In this document: positions 53,488 through 62,448 of the stretch, one piece after another
Layout of the letters: each line of letters starts with the position of its first letter
How positions within the stretch are numbered: the first letter of the stretch is position 1
Assembly (NCBI GenBank): GCA_028283625.1
Contig: JAPWKG010000007.1
Coordinates: forward strand, 186,001 to 250,000
DNA length: 64,000 nt
Direction: 5' to 3'
Source: Acidobacteriaceae bacterium
Lineage (GTDB): Bacteria > Acidobacteriota > Terriglobia > Terriglobales > Acidobacteriaceae
Notes under the pieces: generated by a model
Databases searched by the model: none
What the model saw: only the letters and a program-made list of their open reading frames with translations
What the model was told of the DNA's origin: nothing
Position numbers and translations under genes: made by a program

Positions 53488-53517
53488 ATTACACCGCCCT
53501 GTCTAGACGCCTGTCAA
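53488..53517 (-). promoter_or_regulatory. Sigma-70-type promoter of the fructan operon
   Basis: On the minus strand TTGACA (53517-53512) and TGTAAT (53493-53488) are spaced by 18 bases. The spacer contains the operator at 53500-53509. Confidence 0.75.
53500..53509. promoter_or_regulatory. GntR-type operator, spacer site
   Basis: TGTCTAGACG, a 9-of-10 match to the perfect palindrome TGTCTAGACA found 45 bases away. It lies between -35 and -10 of the fructan operon promoter. Confidence 0.7.
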
Positions 53518-53543
53518 CAAGCTGTTCGTGTGAATTTGCAAAC

Positions 53544-53555
53544 CTGTCTAGACAG
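53544..53555. promoter_or_regulatory. GntR-type operator, perfect palindrome
   Basis: CTGTCTAGACAG, 12-bp perfect palindrome. It overlaps the -35 of the regulator's own promoter, suggesting autoregulation. Confidence 0.72.
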
Positions 53556-53578
53556 CTAACCAGCCTGTTTGCTACGCT
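53549..53578 (+). promoter_or_regulatory. Putative promoter of the AraR-like regulator
   Basis: TAGACA (53549-53554) and TACGCT (53573-53578) are spaced by 18 bases. The -35 is inside the operator at 53544-53555. Confidence 0.5.
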
Positions 53579-53598
53579 TCCGGCCCGGAGATCCATTC

Positions 53599-54696
53599 AT
53601 GAAAATTCGTGGCCCAAAGCATCAGGCCATTCGCGATGCGCTGTTGGAGAAGATCAACTCTGGCGCATGGCCTGCTGCTTCGCGTATTCCTGGCGAGGTG
53701 GAGCTAGCTTCGCTGTTTGGTGTTTCACGCGTGACGATCGCGCGTGCGTTGCTTGATTTGCAGGATCGGGGGCACCTGAAGCGTATTGCCGGTTCGGGTA
53801 CCTTTGTCTCGGAGGCCTCTGCCAGCGTGGGGCGTCACTTCGGCTTGTTAATCCCGGAGCTGGGAGGCACGGAGATTTTCGAGCCAATTTGTCAGGGGAT
53901 GATGCACAGCCCGCAGGCCAGCTCACACTCCTTGATGTGGGGTAACAGCTCGATCTTTGGCAAGACCAAAGGGGAGCAGGCTCTGCAGCAGTGCGAGCAC
54001 TACATTCAGAAGAAGGTCGATGGTGTGTTCTTTGCCCCGGTGGAGCATCTGGAGGACAAGGACGATCTGAATCGGCGCATTATTGCGATGCTGCGCAAAG
54101 CAAACATCCCCGTGGTGTTGCTGGACCGATGCTATCTTCCGTTTCCGGAGCGCAGTGAGCTGGATCTGGTTGGCATTGACAACCGCAGAGCCGGGTTTCT
54201 GGCCACGGAACACTTGCTGGACCACGGTTGTAAGCGATTGCTGTTTCTGGCGATGAAGAAGTCTGCCAATACGGTGGAGGCGCGCATCTCGGGCTATCGT
54301 GATGCTGTCTTGCGCCGTGGTCTTACGTTGAAGGCAAACCGTGTGGCGATCGTGAGTGAAATCAACGAACGTACGATTGGTGAACTCTGCGATCGGTTTG
54401 ATCCGGACGGTATTCTCTGCACGAACGATATGCTGGCCGGGATGCTGATGCAGGTGCTCGATCGTCTCGGCAAGGATGTGCCGGAGAAGATCAAGCTGGT
54501 TGGCATCGATGACATCAAGTATGCGGCGTTGTTGCGTGTTCCTCTGACAACGGTGCATCAACCGTGCGCCGATATCGGCCGGGCGGCTCTGGCAGTGATG
54601 CTGGAGAGACTGGAGAATCCATTTTTGCCAAGGCGCGATGTGCTCTTGCCGATTTCTCTGGTCGTGAGGCGATCATGCGGTCATGCGGGGGCGTAG
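53599..54696 (+). CDS. AraR-type regulator: GntR winged helix fused to LacI-type sugar sensor
   Basis: A 365-residue repressor, ATG 53599 behind CGGAGA. Residues 1-75 are a GntR winged helix (HQAIRDALLEKINSGAWPAA, RIPGEVELASLFGVSRVTIA and LKRIAGSGTFVS). The rest is a LacI/periplasmic-binding sensor (GVFFAPVEHLEDKDDLNRR, PVVLLDRCYLPFP and KLVGIDDIKYAALLRVPLTT). This combination is that of AraR of Bacillus. It is divergent from the fructan operon, and its probable operators overlap both promoters, so it should repress the operon and itself. The inducer may be fructose, sucrose or a fructan fragment; this is inferred from the operon content. Confidence 0.9.
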   Translation: MKIRGPKHQAIRDALLEKINSGAWPAASRIPGEVELASLFGVSRVTIARALLDLQDRGHLKRIAGSGTFVSEASASVGRHFGLLIPELGGTEIFEPICQGMMHSPQASSHSLMWGNSSIFGKTKGEQALQQCEHYIQKKVDGVFFAPVEHLEDKDDLNRRIIAMLRKANIPVVLLDRCYLPFPERSELDLVGIDNRRAGFLATEHLLDHGCKRLLFLAMKKSANTVEARISGYRDAVLRRGLTLKANRVAIVSEINERTIGELCDRFDPDGILCTNDMLAGMLMQVLDRLGKDVPEKIKLVGIDDIKYAALLRVPLTTVHQPCADIGRAALAVMLERLENPFLPRRDVLLPISLVVRRSCGHAGA

Positions 54697-54786
54697 AGTC
54701 CGAGCGCAGCAAAAGCCTGAAGCTCCCTATATACTCGGCCTTACTCCAGAGAAATCAGGCCCGGTACGGGAGAGGCAACAAGCAAG

Positions 54787-57700
54787 GTGTTTGCCCGCGG
54801 TACATCAGTTCGCTTCGGTGAAAGGAAGGCTGTACGCCGCTTTGGCGTGCGCTGGCGCTGCTGGGTTGCGCTCTTGCTGTCGATCGGTGGCGGATTGGCG
54901 GCGCAACAGAAGAGGCTTGCGCCGGAGCCACGCCTGACGGTGCAGAGCTGGACGGTGGGCCAGGGTCTACCGCAGAACTCCGTGCTGAGCCTGTGCCGCA
55001 CACGAGACGGCTTCTTGTGGGTAGGAACTTTGGGAGGGCTTGCGCAGTTTGATGGCGCACGCTTTCGCGTCTTTCGTGCGTTGGATGGCAATACGATTCA
55101 AAGCGATGCCGTGAAGTTTCTTGCGGAGGATCGCGAGGGGCGTTTATGGATCGGCAGCAGCAAGGCGATTACGCTCTACCGTCACGGAGTTTTTACGCCG
55201 TTTGAAGGCGCACCCGAATTTTTACGGGAAGGCATTTCGGAGTTGACGGCCGATGCGGAGGGTGGGGTCTGGCTGGTCAATCGTAAAGGCCGGGTTGTGC
55301 AGAGCGATGGCACGAAGGTGCAGAGCATTGCAACGTCGGCTCCGGTGGTAAGCCTGAGCCGTGCTCCCGGTGGTGGCGTTTGGGCGGCCTCGCGTGATGG
55401 CTTCTTCCTGTTGAGGAAAGATCATCCGGTTTCAACGGTTTGGGGCAAAGGCAGCGGATTTGCTGCGGTGCATGCGAGTGGGTCTGGCACTGTGCTGGCG
55501 CGGGGAGAGCACGGCACAGTGCTGCTGGAGCATGGCGTCCTGCATCGTTGGCCAACGCTGCACCATGTCTGGCACAGCGCCGCTGACGGTGATGGCGATA
55601 GCTTCTGGATTACGGTGGAAAACGGCATTGCGCTGGTAGAAGACGGGAAGGTGTTGCGTTCGATGAGCACGAAGGACGGGCTCGCGGACAGCGATATGGA
55701 AGCGCTACTGCCGGATGGTGAGGGCGGTGTTTGGGCAGGAGCGTATACGGCTGGCTTACAGCATCTCTACCATGGACTTTTTGTTTCGTACGACCAGCGT
55801 GACGGTCTTCTGGAAGGCCCTTACAGCATGGTGGCCTCTGATCCTCAGGGGGCTGTCTGGATTGGAGGAACGGCGGATGGGGCCGCGCAGGCGAGCCATG
55901 TGCTGATGCGGGTCGCTCCGGGTGGGATCGAACGCTACGGCGTGCGCCAGGGGCTGCAGACGGGGCAGCCAATGGGGATGAGCCTGGACAACGATGGGCG
56001 AGCGACGTTCGCGATCGCGCCAGCAGGCATTTTTCAGGGTAGTAAGGGGAAATTCGTTCCGCTCTACACTTCGCCCGAGGGCGCGTATCCGACAGCGTTA
56101 CTGCGCGACCACGAGGGCAATCTTTGGTTCAGCATGCATGGCGGTGTTTTGCACGAACAGCTGGAGGGCGGCGGCAACCGTTTGTGGACTGAGCGCGATG
56201 GTCTGCTGGATACCTCGATCTGGGCGCTAGCGGAGGATAGGATGCATCGGCTGTGGGTGGCGAGTTCCAAGGGGGTGACGCTGCTCGACGCAACGGCCCA
56301 GCGTTCACCGCAGAGTTATCCTCTGGGCTTTATCGGCTCGGTTTACCCTGATCCGTTTGTCGCACAGGGAGTCTGGATGGGGTCGTTTCAGGGGCTGCGC
56401 TACTTCAACGGAAGTGTCTTTCGCTCACTCACCCAGCGCGACGGGCTGCCCAGCGACACTGTGATTTCTATGGCGCGCGATGCACAGGGCAATCTGTGGG
56501 CAGGCAGCGCGAATGGGATTTTTCGTCTGGAAGCTGAGGAGCTTCGGCGCTGGATGTCAGGCGAGGCCGTTCCCTTTCATGTGCGCGTTTTTGGAAGCAA
56601 CGATGGTCTGCTGAGCAGTCAGGTTATCGACGTCGGGCAGAATACGCTGACGCAGACCCCGGATCATCGTTTGTGGTTTGCTACGACCAAGGGGATCTCC
56701 GTAGTGAGGCCGGAGCAGGTGCGCAACGAGCCTTTGCAGGCTACGGTGCAACAGGTTTCTGTCGATGGAGTACGTCAGCCTGCTGAGGGAGACTTCGTCA
56801 TCGGTGCCGGCCGGCATACGGTCAAGATGGAATACACCGCGCCGGAGCTGATGGATGCCAAGCGTGTTGTTTTTGCGTACAAGCTGGAGGGGTGGGACAA
56901 GGGCTGGGTGAATGCGGGCGGAAGCCGCGAGGTTTCCTACGCCGCACTGCCTCCGGGGCGTTATCTCTTCCGTGTGCGTGCGTCGTATGCTGATGCGGTC
57001 TCTGCTGTGAGCACCGCGGAGGTGGCACTCAGGTTGCGCCCGTACTTTTACCAGACACGCTGGTTTGATTTGTTGCTGTGTGGGCTTGCAGGCGCTGCAA
57101 TTTGGTTTTTGGCCCGCGTGTTTGCCGGGGCTTCCGAGCGTCGTCTCGAAGCGTTCTACCAAGTGCGATTGGACGAGCGCAACAGGATTGCGCGACAGCT
57201 GCACGACACTCTGATTCAGGAGGTCGTAGGAACCACGCTAAGCCTTGAGGCGTTCAGTGATCGGATATCCCGGACGGATGATCCCGATCCGAAGGAAAGA
57301 AGCCTGGGCCGGGAGTTGAGCCATGCGCTGGAGTCATTGCAGGGGATCATTCGTCGCGGTCGACAGGCGCTTGTGGAGTTGCGCGATCAGGAATCCGTGA
57401 TTGTTGACCTTCCTGCGGCGTTACGCCAGGTGCAGCACGAGCTTTGGAGAGGAGGCGGCCCGGCGTTTGAGTTTGCGTCCACCGGCGTTTCGCCTACGTT
57501 TCTCGTGCCTATGTACGATGAGGTTTACAGCATTGTGCGCGAGGCGCTGATCAACGCGTTTCATCATAGCCAGGCGAGCAGCATACGCTTATCCATTGCG
57601 TGTAGACCGTTTCGTGTCGAGTTTGTCGTGGAAGATAACGGTGTGGGTATGCCGTCGCCTTTGCGTGCATCTATGCGGCCTGGACATTTTGGTTTGCAAA

Positions 57701-57840
57701 CCATGCAGGAGCGTGCGGAACGTATCGGTGCGGTTTTACTGCTGGAGGCGGTCGAGGGCGGTGGCACGCGTATCCGCTTGATTGTGCACCGCCGCTTGTG
57801 GCGGACGCCTTGGCGTGAAGAGAGGCGGGGGAGAGCGTGA
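54787..57840 (+). CDS. Sensor histidine kinase with two-component propeller and Y_Y_Y domains
   Basis: A 1017-residue membrane sensor. GTG 54787 starts a signal peptide or first helix (RWRCWVALLLSIGGGLAAQ). Then follow about ten propeller repeats, for example DGFLWVGTLGGLAQFDG, NLWFSMHGGVLHE, GVWMGSFQGLRYFNG and NLWAGSANGIFRLE. A Y_Y_Y domain is next (AYKLEGWDKGWVNAGGSREV), then one membrane helix near residue 760. The HisKA_3 box ERNRIARQLHDTLIQEV has the phospho-accepting His, and the HATPase has REALINAFHHSQA and VEDNGVGMPSP. It passes phosphate to the NarL-type regulator whose ATG touches its stop. Such sensors often bind oligosaccharides; a link to the fructan locus is only positional. 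Confidence 0.93.
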   Translation: MFARGTSVRFGERKAVRRFGVRWRCWVALLLSIGGGLAAQQKRLAPEPRLTVQSWTVGQGLPQNSVLSLCRTRDGFLWVGTLGGLAQFDGARFRVFRALDGNTIQSDAVKFLAEDREGRLWIGSSKAITLYRHGVFTPFEGAPEFLREGISELTADAEGGVWLVNRKGRVVQSDGTKVQSIATSAPVVSLSRAPGGGVWAASRDGFFLLRKDHPVSTVWGKGSGFAAVHASGSGTVLARGEHGTVLLEHGVLHRWPTLHHVWHSAADGDGDSFWITVENGIALVEDGKVLRSMSTKDGLADSDMEALLPDGEGGVWAGAYTAGLQHLYHGLFVSYDQRDGLLEGPYSMVASDPQGAVWIGGTADGAAQASHVLMRVAPGGIERYGVRQGLQTGQPMGMSLDNDGRATFAIAPAGIFQGSKGKFVPLYTSPEGAYPTALLRDHEGNLWFSMHGGVLHEQLEGGGNRLWTERDGLLDTSIWALAEDRMHRLWVASSKGVTLLDATAQRSPQSYPLGFIGSVYPDPFVAQGVWMGSFQGLRYFNGSVFRSLTQRDGLPSDTVISMARDAQGNLWAGSANGIFRLEAEELRRWMSGEAVPFHVRVFGSNDGLLSSQVIDVGQNTLTQTPDHRLWFATTKGISVVRPEQVRNEPLQATVQQVSVDGVRQPAEGDFVIGAGRHTVKMEYTAPELMDAKRVVFAYKLEGWDKGWVNAGGSREVSYAALPPGRYLFRVRASYADAVSAVSTAEVALRLRPYFYQTRWFDLLLCGLAGAAIWFLARVFAGASERRLEAFYQVRLDERNRIARQLHDTLIQEVVGTTLSLEAFSDRISRTDDPDPKERSLGRELSHALESLQGIIRRGRQALVELRDQESVIVDLPAALRQVQHELWRGGGPAFEFASTGVSPTFLVPMYDEVYSIVREALINAFHHSQASSIRLSIACRPFRVEFVVEDNGVGMPSPLRASMRPGHFGLQTMQERAERIGAVLLLEAVEGGGTRIRLIVHRRLWRTPWREERRGRA

Positions 57841-58466
57841 TGGAGGAGCAGGCGATCCGAGTGCTGATCGTAGACGATCATCCGATGGTTTCTCAAGGAT
57901 TGGCACGCATCATCGAGCAGAAGGAAGGCATGAGCGTCGTGGCGGAAGCGCACGATGGCGTCAGCGGAATTGAGGCCTTTCGTCAGCATCGTCCGGATGT
58001 GACGCTGATGGACCTTATGCTGCCCGACATGAGTGGTACGGAGGCAGTGCAAGCGATTCTTCGCGAGTTTCCCTCCGCACGTGTCCTGATCCTCAGCTCT
58101 TCGGAGGGAGATGCGGACATTTACCGTGCCCTGGAGCGCGGTGCGTGGGGATATCTGTTGAAGGGCACCAGCGGCAAAGAGTTAGTCGAAAGCATAAGTC
58201 GCGCACATGGGGGAGAGCGCTCTTTGCATCCCTCGCTGGCGATGAAGGTTGCAGGCTATGTCTCGGTGGGCGGTTTGAGCGTGCGTGAGGTGGAGGTGCT
58301 GACGCTCGTCGCTGAAGGGTTGAGTAACAAGCGCATCGCGGACAGGTTGTCGATTGCGGAGAACACGGTCAAGATGCACTTGAAAAATATTTTGGGCAAG
58401 TTGAATGCGGCGGATCGTACGCAGGCGGTAACAATCGCACTGCGACGCGGCATCCTTCATTTGTAG
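57840..58466 (+). CDS. NarL/LuxR-family response regulator
   Basis: A 208-residue partner of the upstream kinase. The receiver domain (about 1-120) has LIVDDHPMVSQGLARI, the phosphoacceptor Asp in VTLMDLMLPDMSG and the conserved Lys in YLLKGTSGKEL. The LuxR-type helix-turn-helix at about 145-205 reads LSVREVEVLTLVAEGLSNKR followed by IAENTVKMHLKNILGKLNAA. ATG 57840 overlaps the kinase stop by one base (TGATG); GTG 57837 is an alternative. It is translationally coupled to the kinase. Confidence 0.94.
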   Translation: MEEQAIRVLIVDDHPMVSQGLARIIEQKEGMSVVAEAHDGVSGIEAFRQHRPDVTLMDLMLPDMSGTEAVQAILREFPSARVLILSSSEGDADIYRALERGAWGYLLKGTSGKELVESISRAHGGERSLHPSLAMKVAGYVSVGGLSVREVEVLTLVAEGLSNKRIADRLSIAENTVKMHLKNILGKLNAADRTQAVTIALRRGILHL

Positions 58467-58768
58467 AGCGATAGTTCGCGGAGAATTCATCTGCCCTACC
58501 CGAAAGGGTTATCGAAAGTACGCCCTATTTCAGGGAGATGTGTGGCGTCGATGCCGGGCTATGCTACAGCCACCTGAGCACTCTTCAGACGCATCACGAT
58601 GGTATGTCGAGGGCATAGCCTTCGACCTGTCCTCATGACGCTGCGCTTGTTTCTCGCCGATGAGCCGAGCCGGTTCATGCGCGGAGATGCGCGCACGTAT
58701 CGATGCGTTTTCTCCGAGTGCCAGAGCGTGTACGCGTAGTGACAGATGGCAGTTCCTGGAGGAATCCC
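58467..58768. other. Intergenic region before the S53 peptidase
   Basis: About 300 bases without a supported gene. Two small hairpins lie close together: ACCCGAAAGGGT at about 58498-58509 and CCCTATTTCAGGG at about 58523-58535. Neither has a T-run. They could be leader structures or response regulator sites; nothing more can be said. Confidence 0.4.
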
Positions 58769-59986
58769 ATGAAACATTTTCGATGGAGGATGGCCGTTCG
58801 CAAAGGCTTTGCTCTTGTGGCGTGCGTTGCAGCCGGCTTTGGTGTTGCCTTCGCGCAGAGTGCAGAGACGGTGCAGAAGACGACGCCGAATCTGGTGCAG
58901 AAGCAGGTAGACAACACTGTTCGGACGAAGCTCCCCGGCACGGTGCATCCTTTGGTGGCGCGTTCTGTCGATCAGGGGCAGGTGAATGGATCGACCGCAA
59001 TGCAGCGCATGGTCCTGCTGCTCAATCGTTCGGAGACGCAGCAGAAAGCGCTCGAAACGCTATTGGGCAGCATGCAGGATAAAAGCTCGCCGAACTTTCA
59101 CAAATGGCTTACGCCGGATGATTTCGGAAAGCAGTTCGGCATTTCGGATGCGGATCTTGGAGCCGTAACCGGGTGGTTGAAGTCGCAGGGCTTTACGGTA
59201 AGCGGCGTGGGACGCGGAAGGCAGTGGGTTGAGTTTTCCGGGAACGCTGCACAGGTGAAGCTTGCTCTGGGTACGGAAATGCACACGCTTCGTTACAAGG
59301 GCGAGCAACATCTTGCGAACGTGAGCGCTGTATCCGTCCCGGAGGCGCTGGCCCCCGCGGTGCGGGGGGTGCTTTCGCTCAACGACTTTTACAAGAAGGG
59401 GCATCTGCAAAACCTTCGATCGGTAAGCCGCAACAAGGATGGCCAGTGGACGGCCGTACCGGCCAAGCAAGCCGCGACGGGAGGAGCGTTGCAGCCCGAC
59501 CTGACCTTCGACACGGGCTCCAACGGCGAAGGGGTCATCTATGCGCTCGCGCCGGGCGATCTAAGCACCATCTACAACACGGCGCCGCTGCTCAAGAACG
59601 GCACCAACGGCAGCGGAGTCAAGATTGCTATTGTTGGCCGGTCCGATATTCAGATAACCGACATTGAGACGTACCGGCAGATCTTCGGGCTGACCTCGCA
59701 GGACCCGTTGGTGATTACGAACGGAGTCGATCCTGGCGATGTGGCTAACGACGATGTGGAGTCCACGCTCGATGTGGAGGCAGTGAGCGCGCTGGCTCCG
59801 AATGCAACGATCGAGTTCGTGCAGTCGTCTTCCACGAATACGACGGACGGCGTCGATCTTTCAGCGCTGTACATCGTGGATAATCTTCTGGCTCCGATCA
59901 TGAGCACGAGTTACGGAGCATGCGAGGCTGCGCTTGGGACAGCAGGCAACGCGTTTTATAGCGAGCTTTGGGAGGTGCGCCTTTGA
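58769..59986 (+). pseudogene. S53 family pro-kumamolisin peptidase, truncated at its 3' end by the junction
   Basis: An acid serine-carboxyl protease of the sedolisin family. Start chosen at ATG 58769 with GGAGGA 7 bases upstream; a signal peptide ends near AFAQS. The pro-domain (about 30-205: KSSPNFHKWLTPDDFGKQFG and GVGRGRQWVEFSG) is complete. The catalytic domain begins with LSTIYNTAPL and has DVESTLDVEAVSALAPNA with the Glu/Asp pair. It reaches STSYGACEA and NAFYSELWE, then ends abruptly: after base 59974 only three foreign codons and a stop follow. About half of the catalytic domain, including the GTS active serine, is missing. The break coincides with a change to alphaproteobacterial sequence. 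Confidence 0.9.
59970..59977. other. Junction between acidobacterial and rhizobial sequence
   Basis: The S53 reading frame is normal through Glu at 59972-59974 and the LivJ-type frame becomes normal from Gly at 59971-59976, so the breakpoint falls in this short overlap. Both genes are cut there. No repeat, transposase or attachment site is visible. Confidence 0.85.
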
Positions 59987-61005
59987 CGGGGCCGCTGGCC
60001 TCCATTGGCGACCAGTTCAAGGCGGGAGCGCAGGCAGCAGCTGACGCCATCAACGCCAAGGGCGGCGTGTTGGGGCACAAGATCAAGATCGATCTCGAGG
60101 ACGACCAGTGCGACCCAAAGCAGGCCGTCTCCGTTGCCAACCGTATCGTCGCCTCGGGCATTCAGTTCGTTGATGGCCATGCCTGCTCAGGCGCGAGCAT
60201 TCCGGCGTCGGCGGTTTACGCCGAAAACGGTGTGTTGATGATGACGCCTGCATCTTCCAATCCGGTGCTTACAGACGCTGCGGCCGAAAAAGGCTGGTCG
60301 ACGATCATGCGGCTTTACACGCGTGACGATGCCCAGGGTGCTTTTATCGGCCCATGGATCGCCAAGAACTATGCTGGCAAGAACGTCGTCATCCTTCATG
60401 ACAAGACGGCATATGGCCAGGGCGTGGCAAAGGCGGTGCAGACATCCATGGGCGAGAATGGCCTGAAAGAGGTCTTCTTCGACGGGATCAATCCAGGCGA
60501 CAAGGATTATAGTGCCGTTGTCACCAAGTTGAAGGAAGCCAAGGCAGATGTCGTGTACTTTGGCGGCTATCATCCGGAAGCAGGGCTAATTCTGCGCCAG
60601 GCGTCCGATCAGGGTGTGAAGTTCCAGCTTATCATGCCGGACTCGATCTCCACGCCGGAGTTCTGGCAGGTCGCCGGTCCAAGTGGCGAAGGCACGCTTT
60701 TCGTTTTCCCCTCCGACCCGCAGGCAAAGCCTGAGGCGAAGGAAGCAGTTGAAAAGATCTCTGCCGGTGGCTTCAAGCCCGAAGGATTCACGCTCTTCTC
60801 TTACGCTGTCGTCCAGGCCATTGCCCAGGGCGTCGAACGTGCCGGCGACGTCGATCCTTCGAAGGCGGCTGAATCGTTGAAAAATGGCCAGCCGGTCAGC
60901 ACTGTCGTTGGTGAGATCGCATTCGATGAAAAGGGTGACCTCAAGAACGCAAGCTACGACATCAACCGGTGGAGCAACGGCAAATACGCTCCAATGAAGC
61001 AATAA
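59971..61005 (+). CDS. Branched-chain amino acid ABC transporter binding protein (LivJ-like), 5' truncated
   Basis: The periplasmic substrate-binding protein of a Liv-type ABC importer. The sequence enters at GGAPLTGPLASIGDQFKAGA, which in family members follows a 25-30 residue signal peptide and first strand; these are missing. The rest is complete to NGKYAPMKQ and includes DDQCDPKQAVSVANRIV, the ligand loop GHACSGASIPASAVYAE, TPASSNPVLTD and DKTAYGQGVAKAV. The best resemblance is to rhizobial LivJ proteins. A TTG at 59968 is in frame but belongs to the other side of the join and is not a real start. The hairpin at 61015-61042 follows. Confidence 0.9.
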   Translation, partial: GGAPLTGPLASIGDQFKAGAQAAADAINAKGGVLGHKIKIDLEDDQCDPKQAVSVANRIVASGIQFVDGHACSGASIPASAVYAENGVLMMTPASSNPVLTDAAAEKGWSTIMRLYTRDDAQGAFIGPWIAKNYAGKNVVILHDKTAYGQGVAKAVQTSMGENGLKEVFFDGINPGDKDYSAVVTKLKEAKADVVYFGGYHPEAGLILRQASDQGVKFQLIMPDSISTPEFWQVAGPSGEGTLFVFPSDPQAKPEAKEAVEKISAGGFKPEGFTLFSYAVVQAIAQGVERAGDVDPSKAAESLKNGQPVSTVVGEIAFDEKGDLKNASYDINRWSNGKYAPMKQ

Positions 61006-61014
61006 CGGCAAATC

Positions 61015-61042
61015 GGAAGGGCGTTTCCAACTGCGCCCTTCC
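61015..61042 (+). terminator. Hairpin after the LivJ-like gene
   Basis: GGAAGGGCG (61015-61023) pairs with CGCCCTTCC (61034-61042). There is no T-run, so termination is uncertain. Confidence 0.45.
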
Positions 61043-61095
61043 AACCCGTTCCAGGCCCCTGATGGTGAGCGGCCGGTCCGTGCTTGCCTATTTGC

Positions 61096-62448
61096 TTAAG
61101 CGTCAAGGCACTGCATGCGGCGTGAGTGCCGGGCATGATCGACAAGTATTTCGCCAAGTTCGGCCGATACCGGTCGACCGTCCTCAATGAGGACCCGGCC
61201 GTTCACGACCGTGGTGCCGGCCGTCGCAGGGCCGCAACGTAACCAGGCTTCGACAGGGTCGGTATGCGCGCCGGCCAGTGCTACCTCCGACATGCTCCAC
61301 ACAACGAGATCGGCACAGGCGCCAGGCCTGAGGTGGCCAATCTCGTCCTCCCAGCCAAGGCAGGCCGCACCGCCGCGGGTGGCGATGTCGAGCGCGTCGC
61401 GCGCCGACATGGAGTGTGGGCCATTACGGTAGCGCCCGAGCAGCAGCGCGGTGCGCGCCTCCAGCCACATGGAGGCATGGTCGGTGGAAGCCGACCCGTC
61501 GCAGCCAAGCCCGACGCGCATGCCACGAGCGCGGAGGCTCATGGCATCTGCCGAGCCGCCGCCGATCAGCATGTTCGAGCAAGGGCACTGTGTGGCGCAG
61601 ACGCCGGCGTGGGCCAGTCTGCCAATTTCTGCATCGGTGGGGTAGATGAAATGGGCGACCCAGGCGCGCTTGCTTGCCCAGCCAACTCGCTCGAAATACT
61701 CGGTCGGCGTGCAGCCATAGACGTCAGCGCAATACTTGTCCTCCTCGGGGTCCTCGGCGAGGTGGGTGTGCAGCCTGAGGTCATATTTGTCCGCGAGGCG
61801 CGCCGATTCCACCATGATGCGTTCAGTCACGGAAAACAGCGAGCACGGGGCCAACGCCACGCGCGTCATTGAACCCGGCCGCGCATCGTGAAATGCCTCG
61901 ATCAGGCGGATGCTGTCGTCAAGAATTTCGTCTTCGGACTGGACCACGGAGGCTGGCGGCAAGCCACCGTTTTCGACAGAACGTGTCATCGAACCACGCG
62001 TTGCATAAAAGCGGAAGCCGATGTCGTTGCTGGCGCGGATCTGCGCATCGATCAGCTTGGGCCTGGGATGGACATACATATGGTCCATTGATGTGGTGCA
62101 CCCGCCCATCAGAAGCTCGGTCATCGCGATAAAGGTCGACGTGTAAACCGATTCCTCAGTCAGACCCGCCCACATTGGATACAGACCGGTCAGCCACTCG
62201 AACAGCGTACCGTTGGTCACGGGTGCGTAGGAGCGCGTCAGGTTCTGGTACATATGATGGTGCGCGTTGATCAAACCCGGCGTCACCAGCCGGCCAGCCG
62301 CGAAGATGGTTTTCGCAGCGATTGGTTCATCGCCGGCCTTGCCCAGCGAATGAATTCTTTTGTCTTTGATGGCAATCCAGCCGCCGGCGATTTCCCAGCC
62401 ACGGTCGACATACACATATGCATCACGTACCAGCAGGTCCACAGTCAT
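61096..62448 (-). CDS. 8-oxoguanine deaminase / amidohydrolase of the TrzN-AtzB type
   Basis: A 450-residue metal-dependent deaminase of the amidohydrolase superfamily. The metal ligands are in NAHHHMYQNL (HxH after VTPGLINA), LHTHLAED and the downstream VAHFIYP. The catalytic Asp lies in GLGCDGSASTDHASM. Family members with the N-terminal DLLVRDAYVYV and C-terminal ADLVVW frame convert 8-oxoguanine to uric acid or act on related purines and triazines. It is convergent with the LivJ-like gene. It looks rhizobial, like the rest of this end of the window. Confidence 0.88.
   Translation of the reverse strand: MTVDLLVRDAYVYVDRGWEIAGGWIAIKDKRIHSLGKAGDEPIAAKTIFAAGRLVTPGLINAHHHMYQNLTRSYAPVTNGTLFEWLTGLYPMWAGLTEESVYTSTFIAMTELLMGGCTTSMDHMYVHPRPKLIDAQIRASNDIGFRFYATRGSMTRSVENGGLPPASVVQSEDEILDDSIRLIEAFHDARPGSMTRVALAPCSLFSVTERIMVESARLADKYDLRLHTHLAEDPEEDKYCADVYGCTPTEYFERVGWASKRAWVAHFIYPTDAEIGRLAHAGVCATQCPCSNMLIGGGSADAMSLRARGMRVGLGCDGSASTDHASMWLEARTALLLGRYRNGPHSMSARDALDIATRGGAACLGWEDEIGHLRPGACADLVVWSMSEVALAGAHTDPVEAWLRCGPATAGTTVVNGRVLIEDGRPVSAELGEILVDHARHSRRMQCLDA

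Noticed and set aside
59968-59970. TTG as a start codon of the LivJ-like protein
   Set aside because: It lies on the S53 side of the join, gives no signal peptide and has no ribosome binding site.
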